Notes under the pieces: model-generated | What the model saw: only the letters and a program-made list of their open reading frames with translations | Told to the model about the DNA's origin: nothing | Databases searched by the model: none | DNA from: Planctomycetaceae bacterium | Lineage (GTDB): Bacteria > Planctomycetota > Planctomycetia > Pirellulales > Thermoguttaceae | Reading direction: 5' to 3' | Assembly (NCBI GenBank): GCA_031274385.1 | Contig: JAISQH010000114.1 | Coordinates: 1-13,500 of the forward strand | DNA length: 13,500 nucleotides | Shown here: positions 7,501-13,252 of the stretch, piece after piece | How the letters are laid out: each line of letters starts with the position of its first letter | How positions within the stretch are numbered: the first letter of the stretch is position 1 | Made by a program: the position numbers and the translations under genes

Positions 7501-7609
7501 GCTCTTCGTAACGCGAAAGCAAAATCTGAGCACTCGACAGATTATTGTACGCCCTGTTTGTCTGAAGCGCAACACTCGTCCGGTTGAAAGCAAGAGGTAC
7601 AATGGACAT
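4553..7609 (-). CDS. flgL: Flagellar hook-filament junction protein FlgL (HAP3), very large, with three internal repeats
   Basis: FlgL joins the flagellar hook to the filament outside the cell after export by the flagellar type III system. Residues 1-150 are the flagellin-like N-terminal helical domain (LQTNRAYNNLSSAQILLSRY, and GSDSPYNASTSLSVQAQIER at 47-66), and residues 905-1018 the matching C-terminal helices (ALIRLQVAMEKNDTREIERA, ending LQMSLLNYL). The FSGSTT turn at 144-149 is typical of FlgL. Between them is a surface insert built as three A+B units. A modules, matching the flagellin hook IN motif, lie near 226-308, 478-555 and 688-772 (each with a 'TxxDxxxxIN'-like helix and a 'NGxxxxS' strand). 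B modules lie near 340-450, 590-680 and 796-895 (each with 'xIxINPGVTTAxxVIxAFN'-like ends). At 1018 residues it is about three times the enterobacterial length. No Shine-Dalgarno is visible. A closely related flagellin or HAP protein is the only real alternative. Confidence 0.87.
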   Translation of the reverse strand: MSIVPLAFNRTSVALQTNRAYNNLSSAQILLSRYEEQLMTNRQYRYGSDSPYNASTSLSVQAQIERKTQNAANIQSTQTFLSATDSTLSLFNALTDDARAMALEAINTTTGATQRTALAQTVKQTVQKIFEFGNYSFENRYVFSGSTTSVLPFEWGANSYTVQYNGTESNIYSWSDTDLLSQSNVNGVEVFGAISDPVRGKSDLNPAVRDTTLLSHLNGGNGVEKGSIRFNYTLNDQTGTFDIDLSHCVTLADVERTIENSKNPYFSVKVDLTPNGLSFSLPSGTPGSITVTEVGKGTVARQLGIPTGTELTAQKPLIGRDINPTLIQTTSLDDILGSRASTTLVFAGANNDIFLRANHNGSSVSDPETGEELWSLNGVNIAFRADPLLVPGTEWAEYDSETKTVLINIHPDNTSANNIIRAINEASEAGTIPPFTASASGRDQQRSDLAGTGIVTLLPGITVVEGTTEGGTGVDFDPSGIRLVNGDQTFDISFENCKTVGDLLAELNDPRYGLYASINENRNGIDIRSRISGTDFCIGENGGMTATQFGIRTTDLDTPLTEFDFGRGVTDYEGPGMSATARHDNVTPNSSLILTARNEGKSWNDYTLHFVPTTDPQGKVTVSMDETSKVINIGINPGVTTACEVIDAFNTQPGPKQYFDLELDTTNGTNTGEGVVYDGFETTSGGMDGGIDFTITRNDGTVLEIDIHGAKTLGDVLQIINSHPDNRDGLLVASLAEFGNGIELKDKSFGADITRVDRTLLSTTAIELGLVNMGEEYRTKTEVGTQASVLIQTDVLNSSILVTAKSVGTYANDVEIEFVEGTPPDFMYDAASKTLRFSIEPGVTTANDLVNLFQNQASETVRSMFDVQNGTNTDGLPGDGSGLVVLGSATMTGGTDSLLKGNDPNPLETDSLFNALIRLQVAMEKNDTREIERATQLLDTAVERLDSSRAMIGVMQNSLDSVQVRLAEENVQYQTTLNSTLLIDFSDVSLNYMAQQLAYQASMQVTSTMLQMSLLNYL

Positions 7610-7614
7610 TAAAA

Positions 7615-7644
7615 TTGATACAAAATAACGTTGGAAATTGACAA
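7615..7644 (-). promoter_or_regulatory. Weak candidate promoter upstream of flgL
   Basis: On the minus strand TTGTCA (7644-7639) and TATCAA (7620-7615) are 18 bases apart. Because the -10 ends only five bases before the ATG, the transcript would be nearly leaderless, consistent with the absence of a ribosome binding site. I see no sigma28 or sigma54 consensus here. Confidence 0.25.
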
Positions 7645-7687
7645 GGGAAATGAGATACTTCCGGCTGTCACACGATTGATACTTTGG

Positions 7688-7738
7688 TAAATTATTTGGT
7701 CAATTATTTTGGCAAATTGTTTTGGCAAATTGTTTTCG
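7688..7738. repeat. 13-bp tandem repeats, left flank of palindrome copy B
   Basis: Four consecutive AT-rich units of 12-13 bases: ggtaaattattt, ggtcaattatttt, ggcaaattgtttt, ggcaaattgtttt. They share the period and the 'aattgtttt' core of the repeats at 8001-8065 and 2588-2626. Confidence 0.65.
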
Positions 7739-7784
7739 TTTTGAACTATGAACTAAAACAATTCCGTAAAAATTTCCGTAAAAC

Positions 7785-8065
7785 AACTCCGAAGGAGTTT
7801 CATTTGGATAACCCCGTGCAAGTTTGCGCAGCACGGGGTAAATAAAATCCAAAACTTACCGGAACTCCGTAGGAGTTCAATTTTGATGTCTGGGGTAATT
7901 AATCACTTTTTATTGAACTCCTACGGAGTTCTTGTTTTGTTTGTACACTTACCCCGTGCTGCACTTCGTTTGCACGGGGTTATCCACAGTCAACTCCTAC
8001 GGAATTGTTTTACGGAATTGTTTTACGGAATTGTTTTACGGAGTAGTTTTACGGAGTAGTTTTAA
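7785..8065. repeat. Six-palindrome composite repeat, copy B
   Basis: Same order and orientation as copy A: AACTCCGAAGGAGTT (7785-7799); CCCCGTGC/GCACGGGG hairpin (7812-7838); GAACTCCGTAGGAGTTC (7862-7878); GAACTCCTACGGAGTTC (7915-7931); second CCCCGTGC/GCACGGGG hairpin (7952-7979); CAACTCCTACGGAATTG (7991-8007). It is followed by five 13-base units (8001-8065): three of 'ggaattgttttac' and two of 'ggagtagttttac' type. The outer flanks are also inverted ('gttttgaactatgaactaaaac' type on the left near 7737, its degenerate complement near 8056-8083), so this copy has ends different from copy A. From 8090 to 8242 I see no gene, only AT-rich sequence with one 'ttttcgtggt'. Confidence 0.8.
7980..7988 (+). 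promoter_or_regulatory. Consensus DnaA box inside repeat copy B
   Basis: TTATCCACA is an exact match to the Escherichia coli consensus DnaA box. It immediately follows the second CCCCGTGC hairpin and stands 12 bases before the AT-rich 13-bp repeats. At the same place copy A has TTATCCAAA. There is only one such box, so DnaA binding is possible but not shown. Confidence 0.3.
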
Positions 8066-8242
8066 TTCATCGTACAAAACGAACACGTTATCAAAAGTTT
8101 TGCGAACAACGGGACGTTAATAATATAATTCACAAAAATATCAACTTTATAACTACTCACGGACGTTTTTACGAACTACAATATCTGCGAAATTTCATGC
8201 TTCATTGTATTTTCGTGGTAAAATGTCCATAAAAAGCCTGTA

Positions 8243-11182
8243 TTATTGAAACAGCGTTTGAAAATCAATGGATTTTTCGCACGAGGTTGATTCGTCCGAA
8301 ATTTCTCTGATTTCCGAAACAAATTGAGCGGAACGAATCGAACTGACATTCATACGAACCGGAAACGGTAACAGTTTGGCAGGACGTTCTTGCCGGTTCA
8401 AATGTTCGGTCGGTTCCTTTGTGATTTGATTTTCAAGAACCATCGTATTCAACTCGTTGGTAATCGTTTGTTGAAATTCTGCAAGTTCCCGAAAAAGTTC
8501 TACGTAGGTCGGCAAAACCGTTTTGACTTCTGTTTCGATAAATCCGGCAGTCTGTTTGATTTTCCGCCCGGCATCCTCACTTTGTATCGCAGCCTGTTCG
8601 ATTTTCTCCGCCGCTTTGGTGATTCGCTGTACCACCGCTTCAATTTGATTTGGAAGAGAAAAATCGTTCAAAAATGGCGGACGTAACGGAATAGAAGGAG
8701 TCGGCGGCTCTTTTTGCGGCACCGATTTCATTTCCACCGCAATAATCTCTTCGAATGATTCGTCGAGACTTGTTTTCTGGTTTTGCGGAACGGAAATCGA
8801 TTGGAAGGAATCGGTTGATTCTTTTAACGCAGCCCGAACAACCAGCGAAAAATCAAACTCCTCATTTGTAGTACGTTTTTCTTTTTCGAATGTGCCGGGT
8901 GCGGCATGGTCTCCCGAAGTTTCACGCGAGAGAAATTCCCGGTAAGGTGTACCAAAACCGGTTTCCTGTTCCGATTTCACCCAATTAAGCAAGATGACAT
9001 TGCCGGTTATCAGATCGGGATACGGAACTTTTCCAACTGTTTCAGGAACAGAATCGGTCGTTTGATAAGCATAATTCGGTTCCTTGCGGACAAAAGGCGG
9101 GCGTCCTTCCAGAACTTCCGCTCCGTATTTTTCAAGTGTTTCCTGATCCATATCGGATTCCTCGAAACAATTTTTCCGGTTCAAATTAACAGCAACTTCG
9201 TCAAATACCGGCTCACGAACCGTATCGTCCATCTCCGGCATTACAACAAGTTCTGTCGTAACAAAATCTCTGGAACATTCCGGCGTTTCCGGTTCGCTGA
9301 CAATTGACCGGAACGGAATTGATAAAAGTACAGAAAAATGCAAAGGGCGGAATGAATCATTCCCGATCCAAGTCTCGCCGGAATCAAAACTACGGCGAGT
9401 CAGAGAAAACAACACCGTAATAAAAGTACAACAAGATTGCGGCTGAGTTTCGGTCTTACGTGTTGAAACAACCGTTCGGCAACGATATTTTCGTGCGAAA
9501 TCTTCTTTGATCCGCTTTCGCCGAAACGGATAACCCCGTTTTGATTGCCAAACGGTAACGATTTCTCCGGCTCTTTCCTCACCGACTCTTTCCCCAACCG
9601 TTTCCTCTGAATCTATTTCGGTTTCCTCAACAATTTTCGTAATATTTTTTTCGGCAACAGCTTCCGCAACCATTTCAATAGCGTCGTCCAACTCTTCACT
9701 AATCGGTAATTCTCTCAAACGAGGAAGATCCTCTGCGGGAAAAAGAACATTATCGTCCAAAATTTCGTCCAAATCATCGTAAAAATCGGGTTGTTCCTCT
9801 TCAGTTTCCCGTATTTCCTCTGATGAAATATTGCATGTTGGTTCTTCGTTCTGTTTCAGGGAAAGTAACGAAAATTCTTTTTCCGCGTTTATTTCCGTTA
9901 CGTTTGTTTCAGTCCATGCTTCTTCCCAATGATCGTCTTCGGGATACGGCGGTTTGTATTCATTCGGAGATCGAAACCGGATTACCATCACTTCTTCTTT
10001 GTCAACCGGTTCCATTAACTCTGACGGTTCAATTGACTCAGCCAATTCAATTGACTTGACCGGTTTAATTGATTCAATCGACTTAATTGGTTCAATTTGC
10101 TCAGCCGGTTCAATCGGTTCGGCATCATTCAAGGTTCCAAACTCGACAGCGGAATCAAATTCTTTCAGTTGGAATGTTGCCTTTTTTCGTGCAACAATCT
10201 CGTCAATGTTTTCAAATGGCAACGGCGGAGCAACGGCAGACAACGATTCTATTGACTCGTTTATTGGTTCGTTCTCGTTTTCAGAATATGCTGTCGTTTG
10301 TTGAAGTTTTGACCAGGCGTACAGAATCAGACTTTCGTCAATTTGCCGCAAAATCCGTTCAGCGGCAATCTGAAGAGCCATATCGCAAAGTTGATTGATT
10401 GAGCGAGGCAATCCGTCCGTCAACTGAAAAATCTGCCGTTTGGCGTTTTCCGTAAAAATCGGTTCGGCAATTCGGATGTGCGGCGAGTCAATTCTTCGCT
10501 CTTCGTCTCCACCAGAATGTTTGATCCATTCCGCCAAACCAAGAGCCGGAGGTACCTCGTTCTGTTTATGGCACGAAACCGTTTGCCAAGCGATATATTG
10601 TCCGGTTTCTTCACGGGAAAGAGTTTCAAGATAAGACCGGCAAACAACCCGCTGATTGAACGCGTCCAGACAAGGATCGGTTAATTTTTCTTCAAATTCG
10701 ATGTTGCCAGCCAGAACAATCCGAAAAGACGGTGCGGTTCCGTTATCACAGTTCGTCAGGAGCCGGATTTCCTCAAGAACAGACAGGCTAAGGAATTGCG
10801 ATTCGTCGATCAGAATAACATACGTTTTGTCCTGCCGGGCAAGATGGAGCAGTTGGAGCCGGAGTTCGGTTTCGTCGCCGCCGAAAAACGGAAGTTGTAA
10901 ATCATAAAGGAGTTGCTGAAAAAACGATTTCGGCGTTTCCAAGTGACCGTTGGTAATCATCAAAACGGTGTAGTCGGTTTCGAGCAAACCGCGAAGCAAG
11001 CGCAGCAACAACGTCTTGCCCGTACCGGAAGCCCCAAAAAGCAAGGCAATTCCCTCTCCACGCCGTACAGTCCGTTCGATGGCTCGGCACGCTTCTTCCA
11101 TTGGCTCTGTGGAAAAATACGATTCCGTATCGGGAACTGCCAAAAACGGGCGGCGTTTCAAACCGAAAAAAGTCTCGTACAT
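8243..11182 (-). CDS. ExeA/GspA-type AAA ATPase with a 680-residue acidic tail and C-terminal coiled coil
   Basis: The N-terminal 300 residues are an ExeA-like AAA ATPase: MYETFFGLKRRPFLAVPD at 1-18 is the family's typical start, Walker A is GASGTGKT at 50-57, Walker B is YVILIDE at 121-127, and a sensor-type RIVLAGN lies at 154-160. GLPRSINQLCDMAL at 257-270 is the C-terminal lid motif. ExeA-type ATPases act at the inner face of the membrane, for example in type II secretion or peptidoglycan-linked assembly. The rest is unusual: residues 354-394 are a run of IEP/IKS/IES tripeptides; 400-545 is strongly acidic; 573-628 is Cys/Phe-rich and hydrophobic in patches; 843-912 is a heptad-like helical region (VVQRITKAAEKIEQAAIQSE). 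No convincing transmembrane helix or peptidoglycan-binding domain is visible in frame. ATPase identity is secure, partner unknown. A promoter candidate lies just upstream. Confidence 0.83.
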   Translation of the reverse strand: MYETFFGLKRRPFLAVPDTESYFSTEPMEEACRAIERTVRRGEGIALLFGASGTGKTLLLRLLRGLLETDYTVLMITNGHLETPKSFFQQLLYDLQLPFFGGDETELRLQLLHLARQDKTYVILIDESQFLSLSVLEEIRLLTNCDNGTAPSFRIVLAGNIEFEEKLTDPCLDAFNQRVVCRSYLETLSREETGQYIAWQTVSCHKQNEVPPALGLAEWIKHSGGDEERRIDSPHIRIAEPIFTENAKRQIFQLTDGLPRSINQLCDMALQIAAERILRQIDESLILYAWSKLQQTTAYSENENEPINESIESLSAVAPPLPFENIDEIVARKKATFQLKEFDSAVEFGTLNDAEPIEPAEQIEPIKSIESIKPVKSIELAESIEPSELMEPVDKEEVMVIRFRSPNEYKPPYPEDDHWEEAWTETNVTEINAEKEFSLLSLKQNEEPTCNISSEEIRETEEEQPDFYDDLDEILDDNVLFPAEDLPRLRELPISEELDDAIEMVAEAVAEKNITKIVEETEIDSEETVGERVGEERAGEIVTVWQSKRGYPFRRKRIKEDFARKYRCRTVVSTRKTETQPQSCCTFITVLFSLTRRSFDSGETWIGNDSFRPLHFSVLLSIPFRSIVSEPETPECSRDFVTTELVVMPEMDDTVREPVFDEVAVNLNRKNCFEESDMDQETLEKYGAEVLEGRPPFVRKEPNYAYQTTDSVPETVGKVPYPDLITGNVILLNWVKSEQETGFGTPYREFLSRETSGDHAAPGTFEKEKRTTNEEFDFSLVVRAALKESTDSFQSISVPQNQKTSLDESFEEIIAVEMKSVPQKEPPTPSIPLRPPFLNDFSLPNQIEAVVQRITKAAEKIEQAAIQSEDAGRKIKQTAGFIETEVKTVLPTYVELFRELAEFQQTITNELNTMVLENQITKEPTEHLNRQERPAKLLPFPVRMNVSSIRSAQFVSEIREISDESTSCEKSIDFQTLFQ

Positions 11183-11193
11183 GGAAACAAACG

Positions 11194-11240
11194 ATTAAAT
11201 ATCGAAAAATAAAATGCGGCAAACAGGCAATTGTTGCCTG
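11194..11240 (-). promoter_or_regulatory. Candidate promoter and operator-like palindrome for the AAA ATPase gene
   Basis: On the minus strand TTGCCG (11222-11217, four of six) and TTTAAT (11199-11194, five of six) are separated by 17 bases, with ATG 12 bases after the -10. Directly upstream of the -35 is the hairpin CAGGCAA-TTG-TTGCCTG (11224-11240), a perfect 7-bp inverted repeat with no following T-tract, placed as a transcription-factor site would be. No Shine-Dalgarno is visible. Confidence 0.35.
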
Positions 11241-11327
11241 CTCATTGATTGGGGCGACTGATAGACTCACCCTATTTGTCGGCATTTTCGGTATTCTCGC
11301 TCCAATCCGTTTTTTAGGATTGGGTTT

Positions 11328-11432
11328 TGTGATTTGGGATTAGGGTTTTGGGGTTTGTGATTTGGGGTTTGTGAAGAATGTTTGCTCCCAAACCCCAACC
11401 CCCAAACCACAAACCACAAAACCCAAATCACA
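11328..11432. repeat. G/T-rich imperfect palindrome at the 3' end of panD
   Basis: The 44-base left arm (11328-11371, beginning TGTGATTTGGG and ending GGGGTTTG) and the 44-base right arm (11389-11432) are imperfect reverse complements around a 17-base loop. The plus strand of the left arm has several GGG/GGGG runs. The panD stop codon (11428-11430) lies inside the right arm. A related GT-rich half-repeat occurs at 12977-13010. The rest of 11241-11327 shows no feature. Confidence 0.7.
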
Positions 11433-11775
11433 CTATTCGGTTTTTTTTATCAACTTTAATGATGGTTGGTTTATAATTGGCGAGTTCTTTTTCTTCGACG
11501 TGGGCGTAAGTCAAAATCACAACCAAATCACCAACCATTCCGGCTCGTGCTGCGGGTCCGTTGAGAAGAAGTGTTCCCGAACCGCGTTCGCCTTCGATGG
11601 CGTAAGTGACGATTCTGGAACCGTTGTTGAGATTCAAAACGTGAACTTGTTCATTCGGCAAAATATCCGCCGCTTCCAAAAGCATCGGATCCATCGTAAT
11701 ACTTCCCTCGTAATCAAGGTCGGTACCGGTCAAGGTTGCCCGATGGATTTTCGATTTGAGCATGATTCGTTGCAT
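11428..11775 (-). CDS. panD: Aspartate 1-decarboxylase proenzyme
   Basis: PanD decarboxylates L-aspartate to beta-alanine for pantothenate and coenzyme A synthesis in the cytoplasm. It is made as a proenzyme that cleaves itself between Gly24 and Ser25, leaving a pyruvoyl group on Ser25. Here the cleavage motif YEGSI is at 22-26, Lys9 is in the expected MLKSKIHRA context, and Arg54, Thr57 and Tyr58 (SRIVTYAI) match the substrate-binding and cleavage residues. GERGSGTLLLNGPAAR at 62-77 is the usual loop. The 115 residues are a little shorter than enterobacterial PanD. The start MQRIML aligns with the family's MIRTML; no strong ribosome binding site precedes it. It is downstream of the DHH gene on the same strand (115-base gap with a repeat). 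Its stop codon falls inside the palindrome at 11328-11432. Confidence 0.96.
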   Translation of the reverse strand: MQRIMLKSKIHRATLTGTDLDYEGSITMDPMLLEAADILPNEQVHVLNLNNGSRIVTYAIEGERGSGTLLLNGPAARAGMVGDLVVILTYAHVEEKELANYKPTIIKVDKKNRIV

Positions 11776-11795
11776 AGAAAGTTAGTTGTTAGTAG

Positions 11796-11908
11796 TAGTT
11801 AGTAGCCGGTTGTCAGTAGTCTGTAGTCAGTTGCCAGTTTGCTGCGCAATGCAATAAGGAAAGTAATTCGCTTGCGCAACCGGCAACTGACTACTGGCTA
11901 CTGACTAC
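11796..11908. repeat. Palindromic 'cagtagtcagtagcc' repeat between panD and the DHH gene
   Basis: The left part (11801-11849, variants of 'gtagtcagttgcc' ending in 'tgcgcaa') and the right part (11872-11908, 'ttgcgcaaccggcaactga' followed by 'ctactggctactgactact') are reverse complements with small gaps. Short TAGTAG/CAGTAG units are repeated within each arm. It fills the panD-DHH gap and supplies the last codons and the stop (11891-11893) of the DHH gene. Confidence 0.7.
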
Positions 11909-12892
11909 TTTTTCAATAATACGGAGGACTGATTGTTTTGTTTCTTCAAATGACAAATGAGAGGTGGCTCCGGCTGCCTGTTTGTGACCGCCGCCGCCGA
12001 ATTGGGCTGCCAAACGGCTACAATCAATCGCACTACGGCTTCGGAAACTAATCTTGAAACTGCCGTCTTTCAACTCGGAAATCAGCACCGCCATTTGAGA
12101 ATCTTTGACTTGAAGTGCCATATTAACAATATCTTCGGCATCGGAAGACAACGCGCCCGCCGCGTCAAAATCGTCAAGCATGATCCGAACCAACATGAGT
12201 TGACCATTGAAATGCGGTTCGATTTGTGCAAGAGTCCGACCGATTAACCGGATTCGCCCAAGCGATTCCTGCTCATAGAGTTTCCGGTAAATCTGAGCCG
12301 GAACAACTCCGGCTTCAATCAGTCGGGCGGCAATTCGATAGGTTGCCGCATTCACGCTGGAAAACCGGAACCAGCCGGTATCAGTTGCAATGGCAACAAA
12401 CGCCGCCTCAGCAATATCCTGATTCAGAGGAACATTCAACGCCTCCGCAGCACGAACCACCAAAATGCCGGTGGCTTCGGCTTCGGGATCGATAAAACGT
12501 TCGGTTCCGATTTCATCACCCTTTTTGTGATGATCGAGAACTAATTTTCGTGCTTTGGATTCTTTGAAAACCTGACTCATTGTACCGAGTTGCGCCCAAG
12601 AACTGGTATCCAGCACAACGATTAAATCAACATGATCAATCCAGAGTTGGTCTTCGGCGGTCAACTGTTCCAACGGTTTAATGAGACCGGTTTTGTCGAG
12701 AAACGCCAGATTGGGCGGTGTTGGGTGGGGGTTGACGATTCGAACCTCTTTGCCGAGAGCCGAAAGAATCAACCGCATTGCCAACTCACTTCCAAGACAG
12801 TCGCCATCGGGGCGTTGATGGGCTGTTAAAAGAATACGGGACGACGAACGAATGACCGCAGCAAACCGAGACCAGTCAATAGGAGATTCCAT
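11891..12892 (-). CDS. nrnA: DHH/DHHA1 phosphoesterase, NrnA-like (oligoribonuclease / pAp phosphatase)
   Basis: NrnA-type enzymes degrade very short RNA oligomers and can dephosphorylate 3'-phosphoadenosine 5'-phosphate, using two divalent metals. All DHH-family motifs are present in 333 residues, the normal length: I, H25-QRP-D29-G-D31; II, VVLD95TSS; III, LD120-H121-H122; IV, ATD171TGWFRF. The DHHA1 substrate-binding motif GGGGHKQAAG is at 299-308. The order and spacing fit NrnA rather than RecJ, which is longer. No Shine-Dalgarno is clear; a TATAAA stands a few bases upstream of ATG. The last five residues (VVSSQ) and the stop are encoded by the palindromic repeat at 11796-11908, so the native C-terminus may have been replaced. 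panD follows on the same strand. The symbol is by family resemblance; biochemical specificity is not proven. Confidence 0.9.
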   Translation of the reverse strand: MESPIDWSRFAAVIRSSSRILLTAHQRPDGDCLGSELAMRLILSALGKEVRIVNPHPTPPNLAFLDKTGLIKPLEQLTAEDQLWIDHVDLIVVLDTSSWAQLGTMSQVFKESKARKLVLDHHKKGDEIGTERFIDPEAEATGILVVRAAEALNVPLNQDIAEAAFVAIATDTGWFRFSSVNAATYRIAARLIEAGVVPAQIYRKLYEQESLGRIRLIGRTLAQIEPHFNGQLMLVRIMLDDFDAAGALSSDAEDIVNMALQVKDSQMAVLISELKDGSFKISFRSRSAIDCSRLAAQFGGGGHKQAAGATSHLSFEETKQSVLRIIEKVVSSQ

Positions 12893-13252
12893 AATGCTTT
12901 ATAGTGATACGTCAATTTCAAAATGAACCTTCTTTAATCCTACTCCAAATAAGCGTTTTCGGCAAGACCTCTTTGGAGATTTGTGGTTTGTGGGTTTGTG
13001 ATTTGTGGGATGGCAAAAGTATCCACACAAGTTTGAACGGATGTTCCTTTGGTTGCGTTGGTATTTTTTGTTTAAGTTATTGGTATTAAAGGGCTTACGT
13101 CTAAAATTTGGCTAAAAAGTACGCCCGTAATTGTTTTATGGCATGTTGGTTTGGGGTGATGCGGGCGGGCTGCGTTGGGATGTTGAGCGGCTCGCTGCCT
13201 TACTGGATTTTTTTCGGCGGAGACCACCGCCTTTTTGAATCGGAACACCATT
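12893..13252. other. Intergenic region between the DHH gene and the transposase
   Basis: 360 bases with no convincing gene. 12977-13010 is a GT-rich stretch (ttgtggtttgtgggtttgtg) resembling one arm of the palindrome at 11328-11432. 13095-13130 is AT-rich. 13138-13236 becomes sharply GC-richer and presumably belongs to the left end of the insertion element that carries the transposase, but no terminal repeat can be set without its other end. A 31-codon frame from ATG 13143 (MLVWGDAGGLRWDVERL...) is discussed in the findings and not called as a gene. Confidence 0.5.
13216..13236 (+). terminator. Short hairpin with T-tract just before the transposase
   Basis: GGCGG-AGACCA-CCGCC followed by TTTTT has the form of a rho-independent terminator for plus-strand transcription, though the stem is only 5 bp. 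It sits 17 bases before the transposase ATG. In insertion sequences such a structure would shield the transposase gene from outside transcription. Confidence 0.35.

Noticed and set aside
7688..8065. A replication origin
   Set aside because: Only one consensus DnaA box, no dnaA, dnaN or other origin-linked genes nearby, and the region is a second copy of a dispersed repeat. Kept only as a low-interest finding.
7785..8065. CRISPR array
   Set aside because: The repeats are palindromes of differing sequence and 13-bp tandem units without spacers of constant length, and no cas genes are present.
7932..8120. Plus-strand 62-codon frame in the second palindromic repeat
   Set aside because: It is made entirely of the hairpin and the 13-bp repeats; the peptide is a translation of repeats, with no ribosome binding site.
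13090..13236. Structured RNA such as SRP RNA or 6S RNA ending in the hairpin at 13216
   Set aside because: None of the conserved motifs of those RNAs could be found; the GC-rich patch is more simply part of the insertion element.
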